A stretch of 64,000 nt of DNA from Lysobacterales bacterium 15-68-25 (GCA_002279065.1 NCKB01000004.1:186001-250000); one strand, 5' to 3'; positions 15,974 to 24,562 are shown, counted from the first letter of the stretch. Program-made: numbers and translations. The notes: generated by a model from the letters alone, not told the origin.

Positions 15974-16588
15974 TCAGAAGCGGTAACCGATGCTCAGGCC
16001 GTAAGCCAGCGGATCGATGTTGGCCTTGCCGACCTTGGTGCCGTTTACCTTCACGTCACCGGCGATGCTCATCCAGCGTACATCCGCAGTGGCCAGCCAG
16101 CGATCGTTGATGCGGAAATCGAGGCCGGCATGCGCGGCTGCGCCGAAACTGTTTGCGATACTTACGTGCGCTCCCTGCAACGGGCCGACGCCGCGGGTCT
16201 CGAAGAAGCGGGTGTAGTTCAGGCCGACGCCGACAAACGGGGACACCGTGGCATCAGGCATGAAGTGATAGTTCACGCCGACCGTCGGCGGCAGGTGCTT
16301 GGTGGTCGCGGCGGACACGCCATTGAGGCGGACGGTGTGCTTGAACGGCAGCGCGGCCAGCACGTCCACGCCCCAGTTGCGATCGAACATGTACTCGAGG
16401 CTGAAGGTCGGCTTGGTGTCGCTGTCGATGGTGGCCTTCATGCCGGCCAGCGTGCCGTTGTTCGACTTCGGATTGACGGTATGGACGCCGACCCGGAACA
16501 CCCACGGCGAAGTGTCGGCGGCATGGGCGGCGGAGGCGGTACCGAAGGCGAGAGCGAGGACGGTCAGGGCAAGAGCGGATGCTTTCAT
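15974..16588 (-). CDS. ompW: OmpW-family outer membrane protein
   Basis: A 204-residue precursor with a signal peptide (MKASALALTVLALAFGTASAAHA) and an eight-stranded OmpW barrel: SPWVFRVGVHTVNPKSNNG at the N-terminus and a final aromatic strand ending YRF. OmpW forms a narrow hydrophobic channel and is a known FNR-controlled protein in enterobacteria. Start at 16588 follows an AAGGAA; an upstream in-frame start would spoil the signal peptide. An FNR-type box and -10 element lie upstream (16653-16666 and 16626-16631), and cydA follows after 42 bases, giving an ompW-cydABX unit. Confidence 0.92.
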   Translation of the reverse strand: MKASALALTVLALAFGTASAAHAADTSPWVFRVGVHTVNPKSNNGTLAGMKATIDSDTKPTFSLEYMFDRNWGVDVLAALPFKHTVRLNGVSAATTKHLPPTVGVNYHFMPDATVSPFVGVGLNYTRFFETRGVGPLQGAHVSIANSFGAAAHAGLDFRINDRWLATADVRWMSIAGDVKVNGTKVGKANIDPLAYGLSIGYRF

Positions 16589-16625
16589 GGGGCGTTCCTT
16601 TGTTGTTGTGTCGAAAGACGGATGT

Positions 16626-16666
16626 ATTGTCATCAGCCCTTCGTTTCGCCTTTTGACCGCCGTCAG
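16626..16666 (-). promoter_or_regulatory. Probable FNR-activated promoter of ompW-cydABX
   Basis: TTGACCGCCGTCAG (16653-16666) is an FNR-type dyad with one mismatch in the second half-site. On the minus strand a -10-like GACAAT preceded by TG lies at 16631-16626, centred 31 bp from the dyad. This is the spacing of a class II FNR promoter (site near -41). The predicted start of transcription is near 16619, giving a leader of about 30 bases before ompW. Confidence 0.6.
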
Positions 16667-16724
16667 TTCTTTCGAAATCGTCCGCCCCGCTGCGACGCCC
16701 TGCCGCAGCGATCGGCCTGTCTCC

Positions 16725-17192
16725 CTACTCCGCCTCGCTGTGATGGACCAGCTGGCCGTCGCGATCGCGCACGCTCACTTCCACCGGCACGCCATCGCGC
16801 ACGCTGCCGGTCACCACGCAGAAGTGCTCGAACTGCGCCAGCAGGCGCTCGGCCTGCTGATAGTCGGCAACCGCCTCGGGCAGCTCCAGCGTGACGGCGA
16901 TATGTTGCACCCTCAACCGCCCTTCTTCATTGCGGCCCAGCGTCGCACGTGCCCGGGTCACCAGCGTGCCCGGGTTGTTCTTGAACTTGCGCAGCGCGAA
17001 CAGCAGGCTCGCGCTGAGGCAGTTGGCCACGGCCGCCACCAGCAGGCGCGACGGATTGGGTCCCTTGTCGGTGCCCAGCGGCGCGGTCTCGTCGGTAACC
17101 AGTTCGGGAATCGGCGTGTCGTCGAAGGCGATGCGGAAGACGTAATCGCTCTCCTGGGTCAGGGTGAGGGTGAATTCCTGGGTCTCGCTCAT
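16725..17192 (-). CDS. OsmC-family peroxiredoxin-like protein
   Basis: A 155-residue OsmC/Ohr-like protein with the two family cysteines, Cys58 (AVANCLSAS) and Cys125 (FEHFCVVTGSVR). Family members are cytoplasmic thiol peroxidases acting on organic hydroperoxides, and some have been implicated in persulfide removal. Its ATG overlaps the RND pump stop (ATGA), making it the last gene of the sqr-DUF2892-RND operon. This context suggests a role in thiol or persulfide stress. Substrate unproven. Confidence 0.88.
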   Translation of the reverse strand: MSETQEFTLTLTQESDYVFRIAFDDTPIPELVTDETAPLGTDKGPNPSRLLVAAVANCLSASLLFALRKFKNNPGTLVTRARATLGRNEEGRLRVQHIAVTLELPEAVADYQQAERLLAQFEHFCVVTGSVRDGVPVEVSVRDRDGQLVHHSEAE

Positions 17193-20100
17193 GCGTGCGC
17201 TCCTTCATCGGTGATCGCCGCGGTCTTCCGGCGGCGCCGATCAAGCATGGCGTAATACAGCAGCGGGATCACCAGCAGGGTGAGCACCGTGGACACCAGC
17301 ACGCCGAACACCAGCGACACCGCCAGGCCCTGGAAGATCGGGTCGGTGAGGATGAAGAACGCGCCGAGCATCGCCGCGATGGCGGTCAGGATGATCGGCT
17401 TGGCACGCACCGCGCCGGCTTCCACCACCGCCTCCTCCAGCGGCAGGCCGCTGGCGATCGCGTGGTTGATGAAGTCCACCAGCAGGATCGAGTTGCGCAC
17501 GATGATGCCGGCCAGCGCGATCATGCCGATCATCGAGGTGGCGGTGAACTGCGCGCCGAGCAGCCAGTGGCCGGGCATCACGCCGATCACCGTCAGCGGA
17601 ATCGGCGCCATGATCACCAGCGGTACCAGGTAGCTGCGGAACTGGCCGACCACCAGCAGGTAGATCAGCACCAGGCCCACCGAATAGGCGATGCCCATGT
17701 CGCGGAAGGTCTCGTAGGTGATCTCCCACTCGCCGCTCCAGCTGATCGAGTAGTGGTCGTCGCCGATCGGCGCCCCGGTGAAGTGCTGGGTGAGCGTGTG
17801 GCCGTCCACCTTGCCCGCGCCAAGCTTGCCGACCAGCCGGAACATGCCGTAGATCGGGCTGTCCTCGCTGCCGGCGTCGTCCGCGGTGACGAAGGCATAG
17901 GGGCGCAGATCCTTGTGGTAGACCGCGCCGGCCCACGGCTCGTCGCTCACCTTCACCACCTCGGACAGCGGGATCAGCGCACCGCTGCGCGAGCGTACCC
18001 GCAGCGAGAGGATGGTCTGGGTCGACGCCAGCGCCGCCGGCGACAGCCGCAGCAGCGCGGGTACCGCGTACTTGATGCCGGGCTCGCCCAGATACGTGGC
18101 GCGGTCGCCGCCCATCGCCGCCTGCAGCACCGAGACGATCTCGGCCTGGCTCACGCCCAGCGTGGCGGCATGCTCACGGTCGATCTCGAACACCTTGCGC
18201 CGCGCAGCCGGACTTTCCACGCTCGAATTGATGTCGGCGATGCCGTCGGTCTTGCCGAACATCTGCTCCATCGTCCGCGCCAGCTGACGCTGGCCGGCGT
18301 AGGACGGCCCGTAGATCTCGGCCACGATCGGCGCCATCACCGGCGGACCCGGCGGCACCTCGGCCAGCACCATGTGGGCGTGGTACTTGCGCGCCACCGC
18401 GGCCAGCGCCGGACGCACCGAACTGGCGATCTGGTGGCTCTGCCGCGAACGCTCGTCCTTGTCGACCAGGTTGACCTGGATGTCGCCCTGGTACGGCTGG
18501 TTGCGCAGGTAGTACTGGCGCACCAGGCCGTTGAAGTTCATTGGTGCGGAGGTACCGGCATAGATCTGGAAGTCCTTCACCTCCGGCACCTTGTCGATCA
18601 CCTGACTCATTTCCACCAGCACGCGCTGGGTCTGCTCGAGGGTGGAACCCTCGGGCATGTTGAGCACCACCTGGAATTCGCTCTTGTTGTCGAACGGCAG
18701 CATCTTCAGGATCACCGCCTTCACGCCCACCAGGCCCACCGCCAGCAACACCAGCAGGCCCATGCCGGCGAACAGCATGCGGCGCTTGCGCGATGCACTG
18801 CGGCCCGCCAGGAACGGCGTCATCAGGCGCATGAAGAAGCGCTGCAGGAAGGCGTCGATACGCGACGACTTGGCCGCCTCGCCGCCAGGGTGCGCATGGT
18901 GCTCGTGATGACCGAGCAGGCGGAAGGCCAGCCACGGCGTGACCACGAAGGCCACCGCCAGCGAGATCAGCATACCTGCCGACGCGTTGATCGGGATCGG
19001 CCGCATGTACGGGCCCATCAGGCCGCCGACGAAGGCCATCGGCAGCAACGCGGCGATCACCGTGAAGGTGGCCAGGATGGTCGGGCCGCCGACCTCGTCC
19101 ACCGCCTGCGGGATTGCCTCGAGCAGGCGCTTGCCGCCCTGCGCCATGTGCCGGTGGATGTTCTCCACCACCACGATGGCGTCGTCGACCAGGATGCCGA
19201 TGGAGAAGATCAGCGCGAACAGCGAGACGCGGTTGATGGTGAAGCCGATCGCCCACGAGGCGAACAGGGTGATCGCCAGGGTCACCACCACCGCCACGCC
19301 GACCACCACCGCCTCGCGCCAGCCCAGCGCGAACAGCACCAGCGCCACCACCGCCAGGGCGGCCAGCGCCAGGTGCAGCATCAGCTCGTCGGCCTTCTGG
19401 TTGGCGGTGTAGCCGTAGTCGCGGGTCACCGTGACGTGCACGCTGTCCGGAATCGAGACGTTGCGCAGTGCGGCGATGCGCGCCTGCACCTCGCTGGCGA
19501 TGGTGTGCGCGTTGGTGCCGGCCTTCTTGCCGATCGCGATGGTCACCGCCGGCACCAGGCCGGTCAGCGGGCCGGCCTTGCCCGCCGGCGCGCCGAACGA
19601 GGCAAACTGGCTGGGCTGGTCGGCACCTGCCGTCACCGTGGCCACGTCGGACAGGTACACCGGCTTGCCGCCGGACAGTCCGATCACCAGGTGGGCGACC
19701 TCGTCGGCATTCATCAGCAGGCGGCCGGCCTTGACCGGCACGTTGCGGTTGTCGCCGATCTCGCTGCCGACGTCGGCCGCCATGTTGGCCGCCTTCAGCG
19801 CCTGGTCGAGATCGCCGACGGTGAGCTGGTAGTTGGCCAGCTTCGACGGATCGATCTGCACCGTCACCGCGCGGTCGGGCGTGCCGAGGGTGTAGACGTC
19901 GCGCGTGCCGGGGATGCGCTTGACCTCGGTTTCCAGCGTATGGGCGACGCGGGCGAGCTGATCGGCGTCCACCTCGGGGCGGTCCGACCACAGCGTCAGC
20001 GCCATCATCGGCACGTCGTCGATGCCGTACGGCTTGACCAGCGGCTGGCCGACGCCCAGACCCTGCGGCGCCCAGTCGGCGTTCGAATAGATCTTGTTGT

Positions 20101-20452
20101 ACAGGCGGACCAGCGCCTCCTGGCGCGGCACGCCGACCTGGAACTCGACCGTCACCACCGACATGCCCGGACGGCTCATCGAGTAGACGTGCTTGATCCC
20201 TCGGATCTCGGAGAGCTTCTGCTCCAGCGGGAACGACACCAGGTGCTCGACGTTGTCCACGCTGGCGCCGGGAAACGGCACCATGACGTTGGCCATGGTG
20301 GCCTCGATCTGCGGGTCCTCTTCCTTGGGCGTGATGATCGCCGCGGCGATGCCCAGCAGCAGGCCTGCCAAGGCCAGCAGCGGGGTGATCTGCGAAGCCT
20401 GGAAAGCCCGTGCGATGCGCCCGGAAACACCCATCTTCCCTGCTTCACTCAT
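17189..20452 (-). CDS. RND efflux pump inner-membrane permease (AcrB/HAE-like)
   Basis: A 1087-residue RND permease with twelve membrane helices and two large periplasmic loops. The proton-relay motif in TM4 (GILVDDAIVVVENIHRH) is intact. The central loop after the first half carries a His-rich patch (GHHEHHAHPGG) that could bind metal. Start at 20452 (MSEAGKMG) overlaps the end of the adaptor gene by eight bases. Pumps of this family export small molecules by proton antiport through an adaptor and an outer membrane channel. No TolC-like gene is present, so a channel from elsewhere must be used. Substrate unknown; the operon with sulfide:quinone oxidoreductase points to reactive sulfur stress. 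Confidence 0.92.
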   Translation of the reverse strand: MSEAGKMGVSGRIARAFQASQITPLLALAGLLLGIAAAIITPKEEDPQIEATMANVMVPFPGASVDNVEHLVSFPLEQKLSEIRGIKHVYSMSRPGMSVVTVEFQVGVPRQEALVRLYNKIYSNADWAPQGLGVGQPLVKPYGIDDVPMMALTLWSDRPEVDADQLARVAHTLETEVKRIPGTRDVYTLGTPDRAVTVQIDPSKLANYQLTVGDLDQALKAANMAADVGSEIGDNRNVPVKAGRLLMNADEVAHLVIGLSGGKPVYLSDVATVTAGADQPSQFASFGAPAGKAGPLTGLVPAVTIAIGKKAGTNAHTIASEVQARIAALRNVSIPDSVHVTVTRDYGYTANQKADELMLHLALAALAVVALVLFALGWREAVVVGVAVVVTLAITLFASWAIGFTINRVSLFALIFSIGILVDDAIVVVENIHRHMAQGGKRLLEAIPQAVDEVGGPTILATFTVIAALLPMAFVGGLMGPYMRPIPINASAGMLISLAVAFVVTPWLAFRLLGHHEHHAHPGGEAAKSSRIDAFLQRFFMRLMTPFLAGRSASRKRRMLFAGMGLLVLLAVGLVGVKAVILKMLPFDNKSEFQVVLNMPEGSTLEQTQRVLVEMSQVIDKVPEVKDFQIYAGTSAPMNFNGLVRQYYLRNQPYQGDIQVNLVDKDERSRQSHQIASSVRPALAAVARKYHAHMVLAEVPPGPPVMAPIVAEIYGPSYAGQRQLARTMEQMFGKTDGIADINSSVESPAARRKVFEIDREHAATLGVSQAEIVSVLQAAMGGDRATYLGEPGIKYAVPALLRLSPAALASTQTILSLRVRSRSGALIPLSEVVKVSDEPWAGAVYHKDLRPYAFVTADDAGSEDSPIYGMFRLVGKLGAGKVDGHTLTQHFTGAPIGDDHYSISWSGEWEITYETFRDMGIAYSVGLVLIYLLVVGQFRSYLVPLVIMAPIPLTVIGVMPGHWLLGAQFTATSMIGMIALAGIIVRNSILLVDFINHAIASGLPLEEAVVEAGAVRAKPIILTAIAAMLGAFFILTDPIFQGLAVSLVFGVLVSTVLTLLVIPLLYYAMLDRRRRKTAAITDEGAHA

Positions 20453-21533
20453 GGCCGGACGCATCCTTGGCGCGCTGCTGCGCGAGGAAGTTCAGCGCCG
20501 CCACCGGATCGGTCGCGATGGTCTCGCCATCGTCCAGGCCGGCCAGCACTTGCACCCGGTCGCCCACCTGATCGCCCACGCGCAGCTGGCGCAGCGAAAC
20601 ACCATGATCGCCGATCACGTAGACGCCGATCAGCTCGCCGCGCCGCACCAGCGCGGACGCCGGCACCAGCAGCTGCTTCGCGTCACCGACGGGAAAGGCC
20701 ACCTTGACCGACGTACCCGGACGCAGGCCACTGTCCTGCCCCGGCACCTCGACGCGCACCGTGAAGGTATGCGTGGCCGGATCGGCATACGGGAACACGG
20801 TGATGTCCTTCGCCGGCACGCGGCGCCCGTCGGCGATGATGGTCGCGCTCTTCGCGGCGCGGATCGCGTCGACCGAACTCTGCGGCACCTGCACGCTCAC
20901 GCGCAGGGCATCGAGGGACTCCATCGCGATCAACGGCTGCGGCGACGGCGGCCCCGACTGCACCGCTTCGCCCACGTGCACGAACCGGCGCGTGATCACG
21001 CCAGCGTAGGGCGCACGGACTTCGGTGTAGTCCACGCTCTGCTTCGCCTGCGCGAGCTGGGCCTGCGCGGCCTCCAGCGCGGCCTTGGCGGCATCGCGCC
21101 TGGCACGCACGCTGTCCATGTCCGACTTGGACACATAGCCCTTGGGCAACAGTGCCGAGAAGCGTTCGAACGACGCCTGCGCATCGCTGTAGCTGGCCCG
21201 CGCCGAGGCGAGCTGCGCCAGCGCCGCGTCACGCGAGGACCGTTGCTCCACGTCGGTGAAGCGCACCAGCACGGCGCCCGCCGGCACCACGTCGTTGACG
21301 TCGTGGGGCAAGGCCAGCACGCGGGCGTTGGTCTGCGCGGTCAGGGTGACCTGGTTGACCGCCTCGACGACGCCATCCCAGGTCTGCTCGCGGGACGCGT
21401 CGCCGGCATGGATCACCTGCGAGGCAAGCGAAGGCCGGGGCGCCTGGCCAGCCGAGGGCGCGGACTTGTCGCCGCAGCCGGCAAGCAGGGCCAGCGCGAA
21501 AAGGGGAACCAGGTGGCGCACACGCACGATCAT
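20445..21533 (-). CDS. RND efflux periplasmic adaptor (membrane fusion) lipoprotein
   Basis: A 362-residue adaptor. The lipobox LLAGC puts the acylated Cys at about residue 20. It is followed by a biotinyl-lipoyl half (TARVLALPHDVNDVVPAGAVLVRF-like region), an alpha-helical hairpin rich in Ala and Gln (about 95-170), the second lipoyl half VRAPYAGVITRRFVHVGEAV, and a beta-barrel domain. It connects the inner-membrane pump to an outer membrane channel. It starts 25 bases after the DUF2892 gene and its last codons overlap the pump gene. Confidence 0.92.
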   Translation of the reverse strand: MIVRVRHLVPLFALALLAGCGDKSAPSAGQAPRPSLASQVIHAGDASREQTWDGVVEAVNQVTLTAQTNARVLALPHDVNDVVPAGAVLVRFTDVEQRSSRDAALAQLASARASYSDAQASFERFSALLPKGYVSKSDMDSVRARRDAAKAALEAAQAQLAQAKQSVDYTEVRAPYAGVITRRFVHVGEAVQSGPPSPQPLIAMESLDALRVSVQVPQSSVDAIRAAKSATIIADGRRVPAKDITVFPYADPATHTFTVRVEVPGQDSGLRPGTSVKVAFPVGDAKQLLVPASALVRRGELIGVYVIGDHGVSLRQLRVGDQVGDRVQVLAGLDDGETIATDPVAALNFLAQQRAKDASGHE

Positions 21534-21558
21534 GTCGGTCTCTCTTGGGGAAGGTGGA

Positions 21559-21768
21559 TCAGCGGTCGCCGAACGCGCAGCCCGGCTTGAGGCCGACCTT
21601 GCGCAGGATCATCGCCAGCGGGCAGAAGCCGGTGAAGGCCGACTGCAGCAGGTTGGCGCCGACGAACAAGGTGAGCAGCAGCCACCACGGCGAGACGAAG
21701 TGGGCCAGCGCCACGCTCAGCAGCACCACGCTGCCGGCAAACGCGAGGACGAAACGATCGATGTTCAT
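21559..21768 (-). CDS. DUF2892 membrane protein (YgaP-type transmembrane domain)
   Basis: A 69-residue protein with two hydrophobic helices (about residues 5-25 and 28-45), followed by the family signature [18 protein letters not shown] with two cysteines. DUF2892 proteins occur alone or fused to rhodanese domains (as in YgaP) and are common in sulfide and BigR-controlled operons. They are suspected to handle or move sulfur species across the membrane. It lies between sqr (30 bases) and the RND adaptor (25 bases), so it is co-transcribed. Confidence 0.85.
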   Translation of the reverse strand: MNIDRFVLAFAGSVVLLSVALAHFVSPWWLLLTLFVGANLLQSAFTGFCPLAMILRKVGLKPGCAFGDR

Positions 21769-21798
21769 GACGGTTCTCTGGTGGAAAAGGGATCAGGA

Positions 21799-23088
21799 TC
21801 AGTGCTTGCCGGTGCCCGGCTTGATGCGCTCGATGCCGAGCGCCTTCATCACGTACCGCTCATACAGCGGCTCGCTGGTGCCGGCGCGCATCTTGCGCAG
21901 GAAATACTTCTCGTAGGCCACCTTGGCGACGTGTACCCACTTGCCCTCGCGGGCCCAGGTGACGTTGCGCGGCGGGATCTGCGGCAGCGCCACGAAGGCC
22001 GCGCCGCTGTCGCCCATGTCGGCCAGGCACACCGCGTTCCAGGTGGCTTCGGCCTTACCCTCGCGCCCCTCCAGGTCGGCCTTCAGGTTGGCCACCAGCG
22101 TGGTCACCATCGACTCGATCATGAAGCCGGTCTTCGGCGCACCGGTCGGCACCGGCGTGACCTCCACCGGCGGAATCGCCACGCACACGCCGGCCGAGAA
22201 GATGTTGCGGTAGGTCGGGTTGCGCTGGTGCTTGTCGATCAGCACGAAACCGCGCGGGTTGACCAGCCCCTCGACACCACGCACGGCGTCGACGCCGGTG
22301 AAGGCCGGGATGATCATCGAGTAGGCGAACGGCAGCGTGTGCTCGCCGGCCGGCTGGCCGGCGCTGTCCACGGTGGAAACGTGGAACTGCCCCGCTTCCA
22401 CCTTGCTGATCTTCGCACTGGTGATCCAGCGGATGTGGCGCTGGCGGAACTGGCGCTCGAGCAGGCCCTGCGAGTCACCCACGCCACCCAGGCCCATGTG
22501 CCCGATGTACGGCTCGCTGGTGATGAAGGTCATCGGCACCCGGTCGCGGATCTTGCGCCGGCGCAGGTCGGTGTCGAGCATCAGCGCGAATTCGTACGCG
22601 GGACCGAAGCAGCTGGCGCCCTGCGCGGCACCGATCACCACCGGCCCGGGGTTCTTCACGAAGGCCTCGTAGTTCGCCCACGCATCGTTGGCGTGCGGCG
22701 TGGTGCATACCGACTGGGTGTGACCGCCGTGCGGCCCAAGTCCCGGCACTTCGTCGAATGCCAGACGCGGCCCGGTGGTGATGACCAGATAGTCGTAGGC
22801 CAGGCTGCGCCCGTCCTTCAGCTCGATGCGGTTTTCCTGCGGGACGACCCGGGCAACGCCGCAGTCGGTGTAGCCGATGTCACGGCGACCTAGCGCCGGC
22901 GCCACCTCGACCTGGATGTCCGAAGGCTTGCGCCAGCCGATCGCGACCCACGGGTTCGACGGGGTGAAGGAGAAGCTCGGCGCCTCCCCCACGACGGTGA
23001 TCGCGTGACTGCCGCCGATTGCGGCGCGCAGTTCGTAGGCCGCGCACATCCCGCCGATGCCGGCGCCGATGACGATGACGTGTGCCAT
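21799..23088 (-). CDS. sqr: Sulfide:quinone oxidoreductase
   Basis: A 429-residue FAD-dependent oxidoreductase. The N-terminal dinucleotide motif is GAGIGGMCAAYEL. Cys128 (QSVCTTPH), Cys160 (GASCFGPAYEF) and Cys354 (NAVCLADMG) sit where the catalytic cysteines of sulfide:quinone oxidoreductases are expected. The enzyme oxidises H2S to sulfane sulfur and passes electrons to quinone at the membrane. Start at 23088 has AGGAG upstream and begins exactly at the Rossmann fold; the longer frame upstream runs through the operator region. First gene of the five-gene operon and divergent from the BigR-like repressor, whose palindromes cover its likely promoter. Confidence 0.88.
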   Translation of the reverse strand: MAHVIVIGAGIGGMCAAYELRAAIGGSHAITVVGEAPSFSFTPSNPWVAIGWRKPSDIQVEVAPALGRRDIGYTDCGVARVVPQENRIELKDGRSLAYDYLVITTGPRLAFDEVPGLGPHGGHTQSVCTTPHANDAWANYEAFVKNPGPVVIGAAQGASCFGPAYEFALMLDTDLRRRKIRDRVPMTFITSEPYIGHMGLGGVGDSQGLLERQFRQRHIRWITSAKISKVEAGQFHVSTVDSAGQPAGEHTLPFAYSMIIPAFTGVDAVRGVEGLVNPRGFVLIDKHQRNPTYRNIFSAGVCVAIPPVEVTPVPTGAPKTGFMIESMVTTLVANLKADLEGREGKAEATWNAVCLADMGDSGAAFVALPQIPPRNVTWAREGKWVHVAKVAYEKYFLRKMRAGTSEPLYERYVMKALGIERIKPGTGKH

Positions 23089-23184
23089 GAGTGGACTCCT
23101 TACAGGTGGTGCGCCGGGGAGGTCGCGACTGGCCTGACGATGCGCCCACGGGTGACCCACCGACTTGCCGCTGATCAAATGTAC

Positions 23185-23210
23185 ACTAAATTAGTTTTTG
23201 CTAATGTAGT
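23185..23210. promoter_or_regulatory. Proximal operator of the sqr operon (BigR-like site 1)
   Basis: An inverted repeat with arms ACTAAATTAG and CTAATGTAGT (9 of 10 paired) and spacer TTTTTG. It covers the likely -10 of sqr (TACATT on the minus strand, 23208-23203). The AT-rich stretch stands out sharply from the GC-rich surroundings. Confidence 0.72.
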
Positions 23211-23220
23211 GTCATCTTAA

Positions 23221-23235
23221 TTAGCTTCAAGCTAA
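23221..23235. promoter_or_regulatory. Distal operator of the sqr operon (BigR-like site 2)
   Basis: A perfect inverted repeat TTAGCTT-C-AAGCTAA. It overlaps a -35-like TTGAAG on the minus strand (23230-23225), 16 bp from the -10 covered by site 1. The two dyads are about 30 bp apart centre to centre, roughly three helical turns, so both dimers would lie on one face. Confidence 0.7.
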
Positions 23236-23294
23236 AATGTCAACGTCGTCCGCGGGACAAGCTCGCCCCCCGGATCCATCGCGAGACCGATCCC

Positions 23295-23654
23295 ATGAAA
23301 AGCCCCACCCTGCCTCCCTCCGCCGGACTGGACATCGATGCGATGCGCGAGAACGCCGACCAGGCAGCTGCGCTGCTGAAGGTGCTGGCCAACGGGCAGC
23401 GGCTGCGCATCCTCTGCCTGCTGCTGGGCGGGGAGCGTTCGGTGAGCGACATGCACGCATCGATGACGCTCAGCCAGTCCGCGCTGTCCCAGCATCTCGC
23501 CCGACTCCGGCAAGACGGCCTGGTCACGACCAGGCGCGAGGCGCAGACGATCTATTACGCCCTCCCCCCCGGCCCGGCGCTGCAGGTGATCGAGGCGTTG
23601 CACGGGATCTACTGTGCGCCGACCACGGGAGACGACTGCGCGGCAATCGGTTAA
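23295..23654 (+). CDS. ArsR/SmtB-family repressor, BigR/SqrR-like thiol-persulfide sensor
   Basis: A 119-residue winged-helix repressor with recognition region SQSALSQHLARLRQDGLV. Cys41 (RILCLLLGG) and Cys107 (GIYCAP) match the cysteine pair that forms a di- or tetrasulfide bridge in SqrR/BigR and releases DNA when reactive sulfur rises. The metal-binding ELCVC/alpha-3 motif of ArsR metal sensors is absent. It is divergent from sqr, with two palindromes in the shared 206-base region, so it probably represses both sqr and itself. No strong ribosome site is visible. Confidence 0.87.
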   Translation: MKSPTLPPSAGLDIDAMRENADQAAALLKVLANGQRLRILCLLLGGERSVSDMHASMTLSQSALSQHLARLRQDGLVTTRREAQTIYYALPPGPALQVIEALHGIYCAPTTGDDCAAIG

Positions 23655-23717
23655 CCTGCTCGGAAACCCGCAAGAACCTGATGCACCCTCTGCCTTGGAC
23701 AGGGAAAGAGCACCCGC

Positions 23718-24476
23718 ATGGATACCAGCACCGTTCTCGACCTGAACCAGCTTCGTCGCAGTTGTGCCTCCTGCGCACTGCACGAGCTCTGCCTCCCGGC
23801 AGGCATCGACGGCGAAGACCTCAGGCGACTCGACGACACCATCCGCGACAAGCGCACGCTGGACCGGGGTGAACCGCTGTTCCGCCAGGGCGGCCAGTTC
23901 CATGCGTTGTACGTGGTCCGCTCCGGGTCGCTGCGCACCTTCGTCGAGGACGCCTCCGGTAACGTCCAGGTGCTCGGCTTCCACCTGCCGGGCGAGTTGG
24001 TCGGCGTGGACGCGCTGGCCAACGACCACCATGCCAGCCAGGCCGAGGCGCTGGAACGCTCGAGCATCTGCGAACTGCCCTACGACCGCCTCAACCATCT
24101 GCTGGCCCAGATGCCCTCGCTGCAACGGCAGCTGATGCGCGTGGTCAGCCGCGAGGTGGCCGCCGAGCACCAGCACATGGTGGTGATGGGCCGCCAGCCG
24201 GCTCAGGAACGCATGGCGATCTTCCTGCGCAGCCTGTCCGACCGCTATGCCCGCCTGCACCGCGACGGCGGCACCCTGAATCTGTCCATGTCGCGCTACG
24301 ACATCGCCAGCTACCTCGGCCTGGCAGTGGAGACGGTGAGCCGGCTTTTCACCCGCATGGAGGAGGCCGGCATCCTGGAAGTGAGCCGCAAGTCGGTCAC
24401 CATCCTGCGTTCGGACCTGCTCGAGGAGATGTGCAGCAGCTCGCGCACCAGCAGCAAGAAGGGCGAAGCCCTCTGA
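23718..24476 (+). CDS. fnr: FNR/Anr oxygen-sensing transcription regulator
   Basis: A 252-residue Crp/Fnr-family protein. The N-terminal cysteines follow the FNR pattern CASCALHELC (Cys16, Cys19, Cys25), with a fourth at Cys118, so an oxygen-labile [4Fe-4S] cluster is expected. The cyclic-nucleotide-like beta roll spans about residues 45-150. The C-terminal helix-turn-helix YDIASYLGLAVETVSRLF contains E--SR, the residues that read TTGA half-sites. It should activate anaerobic and microaerobic genes as a dimer. Three FNR-type boxes lie within 18 kb of it (6221, 16653, 24494), one directly downstream. No box is seen upstream of itself, so autoregulation is not evident. Confidence 0.93.
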   Translation: MDTSTVLDLNQLRRSCASCALHELCLPAGIDGEDLRRLDDTIRDKRTLDRGEPLFRQGGQFHALYVVRSGSLRTFVEDASGNVQVLGFHLPGELVGVDALANDHHASQAEALERSSICELPYDRLNHLLAQMPSLQRQLMRVVSREVAAEHQHMVVMGRQPAQERMAIFLRSLSDRYARLHRDGGTLNLSMSRYDIASYLGLAVETVSRLFTRMEEAGILEVSRKSVTILRSDLLEEMCSSSRTSSKKGEAL

Positions 24477-24493
24477 CGCTCCGGACCCCGGCC

Positions 24494-24535
24494 TTGACCG
24501 AGGTCAACCCGGCCTCCCGGACAGTTGCCTAGCAT
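24494..24535 (+). promoter_or_regulatory. Probable FNR-activated promoter of the GNAT gene
   Basis: TTGACCGAGGTCAA (24494-24507) is an FNR-type dyad, and TAGCAT (24530-24535) is a -10-like hexamer centred 32 bp downstream. This again fits a class II FNR promoter. The dyad centre is about 62 bases before the GNAT start codon, as at the minus-strand usp gene. Confidence 0.65.
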
Positions 24536-24562
24536 CTGGCGGTATCTCCCCCGGAGTCCGCC

